A DNA stretch of 64,000 bases, taken from NCBI RefSeq assembly GCF_037120725.1, contig NZ_JBBAXC010000002.1, positions 248,001-312,000 of the forward strand, in the 5' to 3' direction. The notes under the pieces are model-generated. The model was not told the DNA's origin and did not search any database. It saw nothing but the letters and a program-made list of their open reading frames with translations. Of this stretch, positions 1-10,589 are shown piece by piece. The position numbers were made by a program, and so were the translations under genes. This stretch comes from Bacillus spongiae. Its GTDB lineage: Bacteria; Bacillota; Bacilli; Bacillales; Bacillaceae_K. Each line of letters starts with the position of its first letter. Within the stretch, counting starts at the first letter, position 1.

Positions 1-35
1 CCATATTCTAGATCTGAGAGGGAGGAGTTGGAACC

Positions 36-746
36 GTGAAGCGAGAACTCATCACAGCACTTGATTTTCCAACTTGGAAAGAAACAGAAGCGTTTCTTCA
101 TCAGTTTGACCGACCGCTGTTTGTGAAAGTTGGAATGGAATTATATTTGCAAAACGGCCCTTTCATTATTGAAGAACTAAAAAAGAAAGAACATCGTATT
201 TTCTTAGATTTAAAGCTTCATGATATTCCGAATACAGTAAAGAGAGCGATGCGTGGTTTAGCTTCATTAGGAATCGATCTCATTAATGTTCATGCAGCTG
301 GTGGAAAACATATGATGGAAGCCGCATTAGAAGGGCTTACTGAAGGGGTTATAAAAGGTTATGATCGCCCTAAGCTTATCGCTGTTACTCAGTTAACATC
401 CACCTCTGAAGAACAAATGAAACGAGAACAAAATATTGTGAGTAGTCTAGAGGAATCTGTGTTACATTATGCACTTTTGGCAAAAAGTGCTGGATTAGAT
501 GGTGTCGTTTGTTCAAGTCAGGAAGTCCCAAGTATTCAACAAAAGTGTGGAGAAGACTTTCTTACAGTCACACCGGGAATACGGCTTGCAAGTGATGATG
601 CCCATGATCAAGCACGTATTGTCACACCTAAAAAAGCAAAGCAATTAGGAGCATCTTCTATTGTTGTTGGAAGAAGCATCACTCAAGCAAATAATCCGGT
701 TGAAGCCTATGAAAAAATCTTAACAGAGTGGGAGAGTGTGTCGTAA
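36..746 (+). CDS. pyrF: Orotidine 5'-phosphate decarboxylase
   Basis: Last step of UMP synthesis: decarboxylates orotidine monophosphate in the cytosol. The 236-residue protein has the usual length for the short bacterial family. The catalytic D-x-K-x-x-D motif is visible as D58, K60 and D63 ([11 protein letters not shown]), and the C-terminal phosphate-binding stretch reads [10 protein letters not shown]. The GTG start at 36 follows a strong GGAGGAG at 21-27. The stop shares a base with the pyrE ATG (TAATG at 744-748), so the two are probably translationally coupled as the last genes of the pyr operon. Any PyrBR-type attenuator lies outside the window. The family assignment is secure. Confidence 0.97.
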   Translation: MKRELITALDFPTWKETEAFLHQFDRPLFVKVGMELYLQNGPFIIEELKKKEHRIFLDLKLHDIPNTVKRAMRGLASLGIDLINVHAAGGKHMMEAALEGLTEGVIKGYDRPKLIAVTQLTSTSEEQMKREQNIVSSLEESVLHYALLAKSAGLDGVVCSSQEVPSIQQKCGEDFLTVTPGIRLASDDAHDQARIVTPKKAKQLGASSIVVGRSITQANNPVEAYEKILTEWESVS

Positions 747-1372
747 TGAGAAAAGAAATCGCTGAAAAACTATTAGAGATTGAGGCTGTCTTCTTACAAC
801 CAAATGACCCCTTTACTTGGTCTTCTGGTATACAATCACCAGTTTATTGTGATAATCGGTTAACGTTAGCATATCCTCAGCTTCGTAAGCAGATTGCCAC
901 CGGGTTAGCAGATCTCGTTTCAACTCACTTTCCGGAAGCAGAGGTAGTAGCTGGAACAGCAACAGCCGGGATTCCTCATGCAGCATGGGTTAGTGATGTT
1001 TTAGACTTACCTATGAGTTATGTTCGTTCAAAGGCGAAGAAGCATGGGAAAGGGAACCAAATAGAAGGAGCCATTCAAGAGGGACAAAAAGTTGTTGTTA
1101 TTGAAGATTTAATTTCAACAGGTGGAAGCTCCATAAATGCGGTCAAAGCACTTGAAGAAGCGGGATGTGAGGTGCTTGGAGTGGTCTCCATTTTCACTTA
1201 TGAATTAGCGAAAAGTGCACAAGCATTTGAAGCAGAGGGCATAGAAGTTTATAGTTTGTCAGATTTCCATACGCTACTAGAAGTAGCTGTGGAGAAAAAA
1301 ATAATCGACGATAAGGAATTTCATTCTCTTCAACAATGGTGCAGAAATCCTTTGGATTGGAAAACCCCTTGA
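746..1372 (+). CDS. pyrE: Orotate phosphoribosyltransferase
   Basis: Transfers the phosphoribosyl group of PRPP to orotate, giving OMP, the substrate of PyrF. I place the start at ATG 746 rather than the GTG 18 bases upstream, because it overlaps the pyrF stop by one base and gives the family-typical N-terminus [17 protein letters not shown] (208 residues). The PRPP-binding loop [14 protein letters not shown] and the EGxxKxGxNQIEG-like lysine-rich loop ([13 protein letters not shown]) are both present. It is the last gene of the pyr transcript here. In B. subtilis the sulfate-assimilation operon follows; here a convergent DUF2199 gene does. Confidence 0.97.
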   Translation: MRKEIAEKLLEIEAVFLQPNDPFTWSSGIQSPVYCDNRLTLAYPQLRKQIATGLADLVSTHFPEAEVVAGTATAGIPHAAWVSDVLDLPMSYVRSKAKKHGKGNQIEGAIQEGQKVVVIEDLISTGGSSINAVKALEEAGCEVLGVVSIFTYELAKSAQAFEAEGIEVYSLSDFHTLLEVAVEKKIIDDKEFHSLQQWCRNPLDWKTP

Positions 1373-1508
1373 CTAACTGAGAGATAATAGCCTCTGAAAT
1401 TAATTTAAAAAGCAGTCAACTCGTAGAAAAAGGGGATAACTGAATTAATTAATGGGTTCTCTCTTTTTAGAGGAAAAGTCGAAAAAAATAGTTAGTACGA
1501 TAAATGGG

Positions 1509-1544
1509 AGAAAAAAGAGCATTGATTATTAAATCAATGCTCTT
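1509..1544 (-). terminator. Intrinsic terminator of the DUF2199 gene
   Basis: A perfect 13-bp stem (AAGAGCATTGATT at 1515-1527, complement at 1532-1544) with a 4-base loop. On the minus strand it is followed by six T. The TAA stop of the minus-strand gene (1543-1545) overlaps the first stem arm. It may also stop leftover pyr transcription from the plus strand, although the T run on that side is poor. Confidence 0.85.
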
Positions 1545-2061
1545 ACTCTTCGCTATCATTATTCACACAAAGTTTTTCAGCTATTTCTTGTACCCGTTCA
1601 AGTGTCATTCCGTTTCTAAATTCCACTGCCAAAGGATGGTCAGTTGGTTCAAGTTCAACATAAGGTCTAATTCCACCTTCTCTGTGGTGAACCCTTGCCT
1701 TCAAGTTTATCGTATCAGGATAGCAAGGCAGTGCAGTAGAAAACCAACCAACCATCGGCTCTAATCGTTCTGGATTATCCCAATCCTCTTTTACTTTATT
1801 ATAATTAGCTTCGCTTAACGAAACCCAAACCCCCCATATGAACTCTTCATCAGTGCCGATTATAGGAATTTCAACACATCCTCTAATAAAGAAATGTTCA
1901 TTGTCCATCACGCATAAGTCTTTACTAAGTTTAAACCGCTCTTGCCGTTCTTCAGGTGGGAGGAATTCGTAATAGACAGGTGCGACGGTTCCATAGCTGG
2001 TTGGAAGCTCATCGTAGTACTCTCCACAACAACTACAAGTGTATTCTTTAATTTTTGTCAT
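1543..2061 (-). CDS. DUF2199 domain-containing protein
   Basis: A 172-residue protein matching the DUF2199 family pattern: an N-terminal CSCCGEYYDELPTSYG cysteine motif, a central FIWGVWVSLSE segment and a C-terminal HPLAVEF-like stretch. The biochemical role is not known. The N-terminal C-x2-C pair suggests metal binding, but only two cysteines are close together, so this is inference. There is no signal peptide or membrane segment. The ATG has a good AGGAGGT-type site nine bases upstream on the minus strand (aatatggaggtacgtc). The gene stands alone, convergent with pyrE, with its own terminator. It occupies the position where B. subtilis has its cysH operon, so it is probably an accessory cargo gene. 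Confidence 0.75.
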   Translation of the reverse strand: MTKIKEYTCSCCGEYYDELPTSYGTVAPVYYEFLPPEERQERFKLSKDLCVMDNEHFFIRGCVEIPIIGTDEEFIWGVWVSLSEANYNKVKEDWDNPERLEPMVGWFSTALPCYPDTINLKARVHHREGGIRPYVELEPTDHPLAVEFRNGMTLERVQEIAEKLCVNNDSEE

Positions 2062-2260
2062 GACGTACCTCCATATTTTTTGGTTCCTACTTTAAATAAA
2101 TAATACCATTTACCTTAAATACCTTTGTTTGAATTACTATATAAACCTAATATTTTTTAGTCAGGTAAATATCAAATATCCCTCGAATTAGTATGTAATT
2201 TTATTAGTTAAATTTCTGCTAGTTTCATAAAAATTTCAATATAAACGCTGTATTAACAAT

Positions 2261-2301
2261 AAAAAAGACAGACCATTAAATGGTTATTAGTCCGTCTTTT
2301 T
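2261..2301 (-). terminator. Bidirectional hairpin terminator downstream of rqcH
   Basis: A long hairpin: outer arms AAAAAGACAGAC and GTCCGTCTTTTT (one mismatch) enclose an inner CCATTAAATGG hairpin. It has T runs on both strands. It lies 150 bp past the rqcH stop and about 200 bp upstream of the DUF2199 start. The remaining stretch, 2062-2450, shows no coding potential. Confidence 0.7.
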
Positions 2302-2450
2302 AGTATTAAGTTTTAGTTATTCTCTCCAAAAGGAGAACCCGTTTTGAATTAACAACGACTCTCATTTGAAGGTAATGTTATAAACGTCTTATCATTTAAC
2401 GGAAGGAAAATAGAACCTATAAAACAATAGTAGTTATTAAGTGAAAAAAA

Positions 2451-4157
2451 TTATTTCTTAAGTTTGCGGACTTGATCAATGTTAGGTGTAACATAAACGG
2501 TTTGCTGATGATCGTATATCACAAATCCAGGTTTTGCTCCATTAGGTTTTTTCACATAGCGGATTTGTGTGTAATCGACAGGAACGGAGCTAGATTCTCT
2601 TCCCTTGCTATTATAGGCAGCTAGCACTGCGGCTTCTTGAATCGTAACGTCTGAAGGAGCAGGGTTTTTGATGACAACATGTGAGCCTGGAATATCCTTT
2701 GTATGAAGCCATATATCGTTCTTATTAGCAAAACGATTCGTTAAATAATCATTTTGCTTATTATTTTTTCCAACGTAAATGAGGTCACCGTCTGTAGAAA
2801 GAAATTCTTCTAATTGTGGTTTTCCATTTACTTTCTTCTTTTTCTTCGCTTCACTTTTAAAGCGCAAATATCCCTCTTCGACTAATTCTTCACGCATTTC
2901 CTCGACATCTTTAGGGGAGGCACTTTCAATTTGTTGAATTAAAATATCAAAATATTTTATTTCTTCTTCCGCTTTATTAATTTGTTCTTTTACAATTTCT
3001 AAAGCATTTTTAGCCTTTTGATATTTAGTGAAATATCTCTGGGCATTCTCACTAGGACTTTTTAACGGGTTAAGCTCAATTTCCAAGGTTTCTCCGTTAT
3101 TGTCGTAATAATTCACTACTTCTACAGATGTCATTCCTTTGCTTACGGCAAATAAATTGGCCGTTAATAGTTCGCCGCGGAGCTGGAAGTCATTTGCTTG
3201 TTGTGCATCATGTAAAGTCTTTTCTAATTTCTTAATTTTTGACATGTTCTTTTCACGTTCATTTTTTAAGAAACGTTCGAGATCATGTGCTTGTTGTTTG
3301 ACGCGATCACGAGCCGCTTTTTGGTAAAAGAAGCGATCGAGCATGTCACTTAATGTAGTGAATGCCTTCGTTTCTCCTTCAAGGTGATTCAAAGGAATCA
3401 TATAAAAATGTTCCTTGTTCCCATATGTAATGGAAGGAGAGTAATTCGCTGATTTCACCAATTGAAGCAAGGAAAAAAAGGCGTTAGGGAGCGTTGTTCG
3501 ATTAGGTAATCCTGCTTGAAAGAGTACTTCCTTAGCAAACAAAGGTGATATTCCAGCAAATGTTGAAACAATTTGTTTATCTAATTTTCCACTATTAAAG
3601 TCTATTTTCTTTAATATATCCTCCTCCGTACTTGCAAACGGATTAAGTTTTTCTTGTTGAGGAGGGGATTTGTATGGTTGTCCCGGGAGAACACTACGAT
3701 ATGAATTTACCGCAAATGAAACATGCTTAATGCTATCTAAAATAATATTGCGGTCTTTATCGACTAGGATGATATTACTATGTCGCCCCATAATTTCAAT
3801 AATAAGCTGTTTTACGGATTCATCCCCAATCTCGTTCCTTCCTCTAACTTCGATAATTATGATTCTTTCTAGTGCAGGTTGGTGAATGCTTTCAATCGTG
3901 TAACCCTCAAGGTGTTTGCGTAACAGCATACAAAACATTGGTGGTTCACTAGGATTTGCGTACTGTTCCTTCGTTATTTGGACTCTCGCGTAGTTAGGGT
4001 GGGCTGATAAAAGCAGGCGATGATTAGCCCCTTGTGCACGAACAATTAATAGCATTTCGTTTTTATATGGCTGATGAATCTTATTAATTCTTCCTCCTGT
4101 TAGTTTAGAAGAAAGTTCTGCTGTCATTGCTTTTGTAAATAAACCGTCGAAAGACAT
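2451..4157 (-). CDS. rqcH: Ribosome quality control protein RqcH (NFACT/Rqc2 family)
   Basis: Bacterial Rqc2 homologue. In B. subtilis RqcH binds 50S subunits that carry stalled peptidyl-tRNA, recruits tRNA-Ala and adds C-terminal alanine tails that mark the chain for degradation. Older annotations call it fibronectin-binding protein FbpA/YloA. The 568 residues are full length: an NFACT-N domain at about 1-230, helical and coiled-coil parts at about 280-420 (rich in K/E), and an NFACT-R domain near 440-560 with the hallmark [17 protein letters not shown]. The minus-strand start has an AGAGGATG site. It is divergent from the P-type ATPase gene, as in B. subtilis yloA-yloB. Cytosolic. Confidence 0.93.
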   Translation of the reverse strand: MSFDGLFTKAMTAELSSKLTGGRINKIHQPYKNEMLLIVRAQGANHRLLLSAHPNYARVQITKEQYANPSEPPMFCMLLRKHLEGYTIESIHQPALERIIIIEVRGRNEIGDESVKQLIIEIMGRHSNIILVDKDRNIILDSIKHVSFAVNSYRSVLPGQPYKSPPQQEKLNPFASTEEDILKKIDFNSGKLDKQIVSTFAGISPLFAKEVLFQAGLPNRTTLPNAFFSLLQLVKSANYSPSITYGNKEHFYMIPLNHLEGETKAFTTLSDMLDRFFYQKAARDRVKQQAHDLERFLKNEREKNMSKIKKLEKTLHDAQQANDFQLRGELLTANLFAVSKGMTSVEVVNYYDNNGETLEIELNPLKSPSENAQRYFTKYQKAKNALEIVKEQINKAEEEIKYFDILIQQIESASPKDVEEMREELVEEGYLRFKSEAKKKKKVNGKPQLEEFLSTDGDLIYVGKNNKQNDYLTNRFANKNDIWLHTKDIPGSHVVIKNPAPSDVTIQEAAVLAAYNSKGRESSSVPVDYTQIRYVKKPNGAKPGFVIYDHQQTVYVTPNIDQVRKLKK

Positions 4158-4325
4158 TCTTTTTCATCCTCTTTTCTATAGACAGTCCTTAATATAAGGG
4201 TATTTGTCTTTGTAAACTGTTCAGTATTGAAACATATATAAATCATATCATTTTTTGGGACGAGTCTGAATAAGATTGCTATGAGAGAGACAACTTTCGT
4301 GACAGAAGGAGAGTGAATCGATGGA

Positions 4326-7004
4326 ATGAAATATCATGAAATGGAAGAGCGTGATATAGAAAAGGGGTTAGATACGAACTACAACGAAGGATTGTCATCT
4401 AACAGAATTCAAACAATAAGAAAAAAGGTTGGATATAACGAATTAGCAGAAGTGGAAAAACAATCGTTACTATTACTTTTTTTTAGTCAATTTAAAGACT
4501 TCATGGTTCTTGTATTATTAGCGGCAACATTAATATCTGGACTATTAGGAGAATACATTGACTCAATAGCGATTATGGCAATTGTGTTGATTAACGGTAT
4601 CTTAGGTTTTTATCAGGAGCGTAAAGCAGAAAAGTCGCTCCAAGCATTAAAACAATTATCTGCGCCACAAGTACTAGTGATGCGAGATGGGAAATGGATT
4701 AAAATCCCTTCTAGAGATGTTGTTCCAGGAGATATTCTTAAGTTTCAAAGTGGAGACCGTATTGGTGCAGATGTTCGATTAATTGATGCGGTTAATTTAG
4801 AAATTGAAGAGTCAGCCTTGACCGGAGAATCGGTTCCTGTTTCCAAAAATACAGAGCCAATAAAAGCAGCTCATGTTAATTTAGGGGATATGCATAATAT
4901 GGCATTTATGGGAACGATGGTTACACGAGGACATGGGTTAGGGGTTGTCACATCAATCGGAATGAATACAGCTATGGGAAAGATTGCGGACCTTCTTCAA
5001 TCTGCTGAGACGATGGAGACCCCATTGCAAAGAAGGCTAGAGCAGTTAGGGAAAATCCTTATTTCAGCCGCTTTGTTATTAACGTTATTAGTAGTCAGTA
5101 TTGGGATACTTCAAGGTCATGATATGTATACGATGTTCCTTGCTGGTGTTTCTTTAGCAGTTGCCGCTATTCCAGAGGGACTTCCTGCTATTGTGACGGT
5201 AGCTCTTTCTCTAGGTGTTCAACGAATGATACGAAAAAAAGCGATTGTAAGGAAGTTACCAGCCGTCGAAACATTAGGATGTGCCTCCGTTATTTGTTCA
5301 GACAAGACTGGGACACTTACTCAAAATAAAATGACCGTAACTCATTTATGGAGCGGGGGGAAGACCGTAACGGTTTCTGGGACAGGGTATAACCCAGAGG
5401 GGTGCTTTTATATCGGAGAAAGGCGTATCTACCCTTTGGAAGATGTCCCATTTAAACAGCTCCTTTCATACGGGTTACTTTGTAATCATGCCAATTTGGT
5501 TACGAAAGAGGAAGAGTACAGTATTGAAGGAGATCCTACTGAAGGAGCCATGTTAGTTGCCTCTCTAAAAGCTGGATTACAAAAAGATTCGCTATTAAAA
5601 TCATATACGATAGAAAAAGAAATTCCATTTGATTCCAAACGAAAAATGATGAGTGTAATAGTTAAAGATGAATATGGAAAACGTTTCTTAATCACTAAAG
5701 GAGCACCTGATGTAATCTTTAACTTAAGTGAATCTATATTTTGGAACGGAAAATTACAATATATGAGTGAAAAGCTTAGTCATCAAGTGAACCAAGCCAT
5801 TACGCAATTAGCTGCTGGAGCATTAAGAACGATTGCCGTTGCGTATAAACCTCTCGATTCACATGCAGCATTCAAAAAAGAATTTGAACTTGAAAACAAT
5901 CTAACCTTTTTAGGTTTACAAGGAATGATTGATCCTCCACGACCAGAAGTAAAGGAAGCGGTGAAAGAATGCCGTGAAGCAGGGATTAAAACGGTGATGA
6001 TTACTGGAGATCATTTATTGACGGCAAAAGCCATTGCGCATCAACTTGGAATTATAAAAGGTAATGAAAAAGTATTAGAAGGTAGCGAGCTATCGCGAAT
6101 GGAAGTTAAGGAATTAGAAGAAGTTGTGGAGGATGTAGCGGTATTTGCCCGTGTATCTCCAGAGCATAAGCTGAAAATTGTCAAGGCACTCCAGAATAAA
6201 GGACATGTAGTAGCCATGACAGGAGATGGGGTGAATGATGCACCAGCCATCAAAGCGGCAGATATTGGTATTGCCATGGGCATTACAGGTACGGATGTTG
6301 CAAAAGAAGCATCTTCACTTGTACTCTTAGACGATAACTTTAATACAATCAAAGCAGCAATAGGCGAAGGTCGGAATATTTATGAAAATATTCGAAAATT
6401 TATCCGTTATTTATTAGCTTCTAATGTAGGTGAAATACTCGTTATGTTATTTGCGATGATTTTGGCCCTTCCCTTACCTTTAGTACCGATTCAAATTTTA
6501 TGGGTGAATCTTGTTACAGACGGTTTACCAGCAATGGCATTAGGCTTGGATAAGCCAGAAGAGAATGTTATGAAACAAAGACCACGACATCCTCGAGAAG
6601 GTGTTTTTGCTAGAGGGTTAGGGTGGAAGGTTGTGTCTCGAGGTTTTTTAATTGGAATGGTTACACTAATTGCTTTTATCTTTGCCTACAACCAGCACCA
6701 AGATAATTTACCTTACGCTCAAACGGTCGCATTTGCCACCTTAGTAATGGCACAGTTAATTCATGTATTCGACTGCCGAAGTGAGAGGTCTGTCTTAGCA
6801 AGAAACCCTTTTGGTAATCAATATCTCGTGTGGGCTGTTATTTCGTCCATTATTTTAATGATAATGGTCATATATTTACCAATGCTTCAGCCAATATTCC
6901 ATACGGTATCCATTTCGATGAAGGACTGGCTGTTAATTATTGGGTTAAGCTCGTTGCCGACATTTTTATTAGCAGGCTCATTTTTTGCAGGAAAATCAAA
7001 GTAA
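4326..7004 (+). CDS. Calcium-transporting P-type ATPase (YloB-like, P2A)
   Basis: An integral membrane ATPase that probably exports Ca2+, like the SERCA-type YloB of B. subtilis. At 892 residues it has the family length. Visible motifs in order: a cation-ATPase N domain at about 1-70; LTGES (actuator) near 165; VAAIPEGLPA in M4, with the conserved ion-binding Glu; SDKTGTLTQNK with the phosphorylated Asp; KGAPD in the nucleotide domain; MITGDHLLTA; MTGDGVNDAPA; and NLVTDGLPAMALG in M6. About ten membrane segments are evident. An upstream ATG at 4321 runs straight into a stop (ATGGAATGA), so 4326 is used, behind GAAGGAGAG. The gene is monocistronic and ends at a strong terminator. Ca2+ over Mn2+ specificity is inferred. 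Confidence 0.9.
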   Translation: MKYHEMEERDIEKGLDTNYNEGLSSNRIQTIRKKVGYNELAEVEKQSLLLLFFSQFKDFMVLVLLAATLISGLLGEYIDSIAIMAIVLINGILGFYQERKAEKSLQALKQLSAPQVLVMRDGKWIKIPSRDVVPGDILKFQSGDRIGADVRLIDAVNLEIEESALTGESVPVSKNTEPIKAAHVNLGDMHNMAFMGTMVTRGHGLGVVTSIGMNTAMGKIADLLQSAETMETPLQRRLEQLGKILISAALLLTLLVVSIGILQGHDMYTMFLAGVSLAVAAIPEGLPAIVTVALSLGVQRMIRKKAIVRKLPAVETLGCASVICSDKTGTLTQNKMTVTHLWSGGKTVTVSGTGYNPEGCFYIGERRIYPLEDVPFKQLLSYGLLCNHANLVTKEEEYSIEGDPTEGAMLVASLKAGLQKDSLLKSYTIEKEIPFDSKRKMMSVIVKDEYGKRFLITKGAPDVIFNLSESIFWNGKLQYMSEKLSHQVNQAITQLAAGALRTIAVAYKPLDSHAAFKKEFELENNLTFLGLQGMIDPPRPEVKEAVKECREAGIKTVMITGDHLLTAKAIAHQLGIIKGNEKVLEGSELSRMEVKELEEVVEDVAVFARVSPEHKLKIVKALQNKGHVVAMTGDGVNDAPAIKAADIGIAMGITGTDVAKEASSLVLLDDNFNTIKAAIGEGRNIYENIRKFIRYLLASNVGEILVMLFAMILALPLPLVPIQILWVNLVTDGLPAMALGLDKPEENVMKQRPRHPREGVFARGLGWKVVSRGFLIGMVTLIAFIFAYNQHQDNLPYAQTVAFATLVMAQLIHVFDCRSERSVLARNPFGNQYLVWAVISSIILMIMVIYLPMLQPIFHTVSISMKDWLLIIGLSSLPTFLLAGSFFAGKSK

Positions 7005-7018
7005 TTTATGATATAATC

Positions 7019-7056
7019 CAAAAGGTAGTAGAGAAGCACACTCTATTACCTTTTTT
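7019..7056 (+). terminator. Intrinsic terminator of the P-type ATPase gene
   Basis: AAAAGGTAGTAGAG pairs with CTCTATTACCTTTT through a 14-bp stem containing one G-T wobble, with a 7-base loop and a run of T after it. It starts 15 bases past the stop codon. Confidence 0.9.
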
Positions 7057-7104
7057 GTTAACAAAACAATAAATAATTGTTATTATTTGAAATCTTCCTT
7101 TATT

Positions 7105-7134
7105 TTGTATGATTGTTTCGTAGACAAATAAAAT
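7105..7134 (+). promoter_or_regulatory. Candidate SigA promoter for yicC-remA-gmk-rpoZ
   Basis: TTGTAT at 7105-7110 and TAAAAT at 7129-7134 are separated by 18 bp, upstream of yicC and just after a terminator. Both boxes are imperfect, so this is only a plausible assignment. Confidence 0.4.
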
Positions 7135-7187
7135 AATCAAATTACATAGTTTACTAACTGAAGAAGCAGAATGGAAGTGAGGGTATC

Positions 7188-8063
7188 GTGGTAGTTAGTA
7201 TGACAGGGTTTGGTCGAAGTGTAAAATCTATAGAAGATGCTAAAGTGACAGTAGAAATGAAAAGTGTCAATCATAGATATAGTGATTGTTATGTCCGTAT
7301 GCCTCGTCAATTACTAAAAATGGAAGATAAACTAAAGAAAATTATCCATAAAAGGATTAAAAGAGGCAAGATAGATGTTTTTGTGAATGTTGAAGGTAAT
7401 GTTCTTGTTCACCGGAAAGTGAAAGTTGACTGGCAACTTTTAGACCAATACGGTCAATCGGTAATGGAAATTAAAGAGAAACTAAATATATCTTCTTCTC
7501 TGGAGTTAAGAGATATATTAAGTAAGGAAGAGATCGTCGTTATTGAGGAAGTAGAAGAAGAAAACGTGATGATCGAGCAATTAGTATTAGAAGCTACGAA
7601 AGAGGCCACGGAGAACCTTTTTAGTATGCGAGAATTTGAAGGTGCTGCATTACAAAAGGAGTTAAAGGGCTATCTCAATTCGATGAAGGAAATCCTTCTT
7701 TCTGTAACAGAATATGGACCAACCGTAGCAGACCAATATAAAGAGAAGCTTGCTTCAAAGCTATCCAACTATACTTCAGGTTTGATAGATGAAAATAGAT
7801 TGTTAACAGAGATCGTTATTATGGCAGAGAAAGTAGATATATCAGAAGAGGTTTCCCGACTCGAGAATCATATACAGCAATTTTCAGTCACCCTAGAGAA
7901 GAACGAGCCTATAGGTCGAAAATTAGATTTTTTATTACAAGAAATGAATCGGGAAGTAAATACAACCGGAGCTAAATGTAATGATGTAACTTTGTCGACT
8001 CTTGTTGTTGATTTGAAAGCAATTATTGAAAAGATGAGAGAACAAGTACAGAATATTGAATAA
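7188..8063 (+). CDS. YicC/YloC family endoribonuclease
   Basis: A 291-residue member of the YicC family, with the signature N-terminus SMTGFGR, a YicC-N domain (about 1-155) and a DUF1732 C-terminal domain (about 205-291, with SRLENHIQQF and GRKLDFLLQEMNREVNTTGAK). E. coli YicC is reported to be an endoribonuclease that affects sRNA turnover. The role of the Bacillus homologue YloC is less defined. The start is GTG 7188 behind GAAGTGAGGG; an internal ATG at residue 5 (7200) is also possible but would trim the family N-terminus. It heads the conserved yicC-remA-gmk-rpoZ order. Confidence 0.9.
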   Translation: MVVSMTGFGRSVKSIEDAKVTVEMKSVNHRYSDCYVRMPRQLLKMEDKLKKIIHKRIKRGKIDVFVNVEGNVLVHRKVKVDWQLLDQYGQSVMEIKEKLNISSSLELRDILSKEEIVVIEEVEEENVMIEQLVLEATKEATENLFSMREFEGAALQKELKGYLNSMKEILLSVTEYGPTVADQYKEKLASKLSNYTSGLIDENRLLTEIVIMAEKVDISEEVSRLENHIQQFSVTLEKNEPIGRKLDFLLQEMNREVNTTGAKCNDVTLSTLVVDLKAIIEKMREQVQNIE

Positions 8064-8115
8064 AGGTTTAACATAATGATGTCAAGGTCACACTAGACCT
8101 GAATGGAGGGGCACC

Positions 8116-9004
<889 letters not shown>

Positions 9005-9005
<1 letters not shown>

Positions 9006-9229
9006 TGTTATATCCATCTATTGATTCACTTATGAACAAAATTGATTCAAAATACTCATTAGTCAGTGTTGCAGCAAAAAGAGCACGTCATCTTCAAGAA
9101 GAGGGTAAGGAAAAACTAGATTCTTATGTATCACAAAAATATGTTGGTAAAGCTTTGGAAGAAATTCATGCTGGAGAATTAATGATGAAAGAACAAGAGA
9201 GTGACGCCGTTTATTCCGATGAAAAATAA
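9005..9229 (+). CDS. rpoZ: DNA-directed RNA polymerase omega subunit
   Basis: A small 74-residue RNA polymerase assembly subunit that wraps the beta' C-terminus. The motif [18 protein letters not shown] and the following [13 protein letters not shown] are characteristic. It overlaps the gmk stop by one base and ends within the first arm of a terminator hairpin. As the last gene of the unit, it is followed by a change of promoter before coaBC. Confidence 0.95.
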
Positions 9230-9260
9230 CAACCTACTTTTAGGTTGTTATTTCTTTTTT
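9224..9260 (+). terminator. Intrinsic terminator overlapping the rpoZ stop
   Basis: A perfect 13-bp stem, AAATAACAACCTA (9224-9236) with its complement at 9241-9253, a 4-base loop, then CTTTTTT. The rpoZ TAA at 9227-9229 is part of the 5' arm. Confidence 0.92.
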
Positions 9261-9349
9261 AATGGGAAAACAGAATTTTTTAAGGCTAAGAATAAGAGGG
9301 CGCATAGTAATTAGAAGGAAGTATACGAGCGTCTAGGCTTTTGTTAAGG

Positions 9350-9355
9350 TATAAT
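9350..9355 (+). promoter_or_regulatory. Candidate -10 box for the coaBC operon
   Basis: A perfect TATAAT at 9350-9355, 35 bp before the coaBC ATG and after the rpoZ terminator. No good -35 box is seen at the expected distance, so it may need an activator or be only moderately strong. Confidence 0.4.
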
Positions 9356-9389
9356 CTTAGAAAAGAGAGTTTCTGATGGAGGTTTTGTT

Positions 9390-10589
9390 ATGCTTACGGG
9401 GAAGAAAATTTTGTTATGTGTTTCAGGAGGGATTGCTGTTTATAAAGCAGCTGCCTTGACAAGTAAGCTGACTCAAAGTGGAGCAACTGTTAAAGTGATC
9501 ATGACAGAATCTGCTCAACAATTTGTAGCACCACTAACTTTTCAAGCGTTATCACGGAATCCTGTATATACAGATACTTTTGATGAAAAGGATCCTTCGG
9601 TTATTGCGCATATAGACTTGGCGGATTGGGCGGATTTAATATTGGTTGCCCCATCTACAGCTAATGTTATTGGGAAACTTGCTAATGGAATTGCAGATGA
9701 TATGTTAACAACGACATTGCTTGCCAGTACTGCACCGGTTTGGATTGCCCCTGCCATGAATGTTCATATGTATGACCATCCAGCAGTGAAAAAAAATATT
9801 GAAAGTCTAGCTGCGTTTGGGTATGAATTTGTTGAACCGAGCGAAGGATATCTTGCTTGTGGATATGTTGGGAAAGGACGATTAGAAGAGCCTGAGAAGA
9901 TCGTTGAAATTATGGAGAATTACTTTTCAAACTCTACTTTATTAGCGGGTAAAAAGGTATTGATTACGGCAGGACCAACCCGTGAAAGTTTAGACCCTGT
10001 TCGTTTTTTCTCTAATCATTCTACAGGGAAAATGGGATTTAGCCTGGCTCATCAGGCACAAAAGTTGGGGGCGGAGGTAATCTTGATTTCAGGGCCAACA
10101 ACATTAACGCCTCCTAACAATGTTGATTTCAGACCGGTTGAAAGTGCGCTAGAAATGTATGAAGAGGTAATGAAATCCTATGTTGACCAAGATATCATTA
10201 TTAAAAGTGCTGCAGTTGCCGATTATACGCCGGTGAAGGTGGCGAATGAAAAAATCAAGAAGCAAGAGGGAATCTATACGATTGAAATGGAACGAACGAT
10301 GGATATATTACGTACACTTGGAGAAAGGAAAACAAACCATTTCCTTGTCGGGTTTGCAGCAGAAACACATTCCGTTGAAGAGTACGCTTTACGAAAATTA
10401 AAGAAGAAAAATGCTGATATGATCATCGCGAATAATGTGGCGATGGAAGGTGCTGGCTTTGGAGTCGATACGAATATCGTCACGATGTATTTGGGGAATG
10501 GAGAAAAAATAGAACTTCCGTTACTTTCTAAGCAAGAAACGGCAAGACAGATATTAATGGAAATTTCTCGACAGGTAGATGTGCAATGA
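9390..10589 (+). CDS. coaBC: Bifunctional phosphopantothenoylcysteine decarboxylase / phosphopantothenate-cysteine ligase
   Basis: Two steps of coenzyme A synthesis on one chain: CoaB joins cysteine to 4'-phosphopantothenate and CoaC decarboxylates the product. The 399-residue length is normal. The N-terminal flavoprotein half (about 1-180) shows GGIAVYKAA, the APAMNVHMYDHPAV motif and the SEGYLACGYVGKGRL substrate-clamp cysteine loop. The C-terminal half shows ITAGPTRESLDPVRFFSNHSTGKMG and KSAAVADYTP, with KIKK. ATG 9390 follows GGAGG. It overlaps priA by four bases (ATGA). A fourth-chain frameshift or split is not seen. Confidence 0.96.
   Translation: MLTGKKILLCVSGGIAVYKAAALTSKLTQSGATVKVIMTESAQQFVAPLTFQALSRNPVYTDTFDEKDPSVIAHIDLADWADLILVAPSTANVIGKLANGIADDMLTTTLLASTAPVWIAPAMNVHMYDHPAVKKNIESLAAFGYEFVEPSEGYLACGYVGKGRLEEPEKIVEIMENYFSNSTLLAGKKVLITAGPTRESLDPVRFFSNHSTGKMGFSLAHQAQKLGAEVILISGPTTLTPPNNVDFRPVESALEMYEEVMKSYVDQDIIIKSAAVADYTPVKVANEKIKKQEGIYTIEMERTMDILRTLGERKTNHFLVGFAAETHSVEEYALRKLKKKNADMIIANNVAMEGAGFGVDTNIVTMYLGNGEKIELPLLSKQETARQILMEISRQVDVQ

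Noticed and set aside
1-35. Possible 3' end of pyrD
   Set aside because: pyrD is expected upstream of pyrF, but in the 35 available bases two frames stop or run through without a recognisable C-terminus, so the end cannot be assigned.
3139-3327. Plus-strand open frames opposite rqcH, and similar antisense frames throughout
   Set aside because: They are cysteine/serine/phenylalanine-rich mirror frames of strong coding sequences without start sites or family matches.
6830-7072. 80-codon frame overlapping the end of the P-type ATPase gene
   Set aside because: It lies out of frame within conserved membrane segments, runs through the terminator and has no ribosome binding site.
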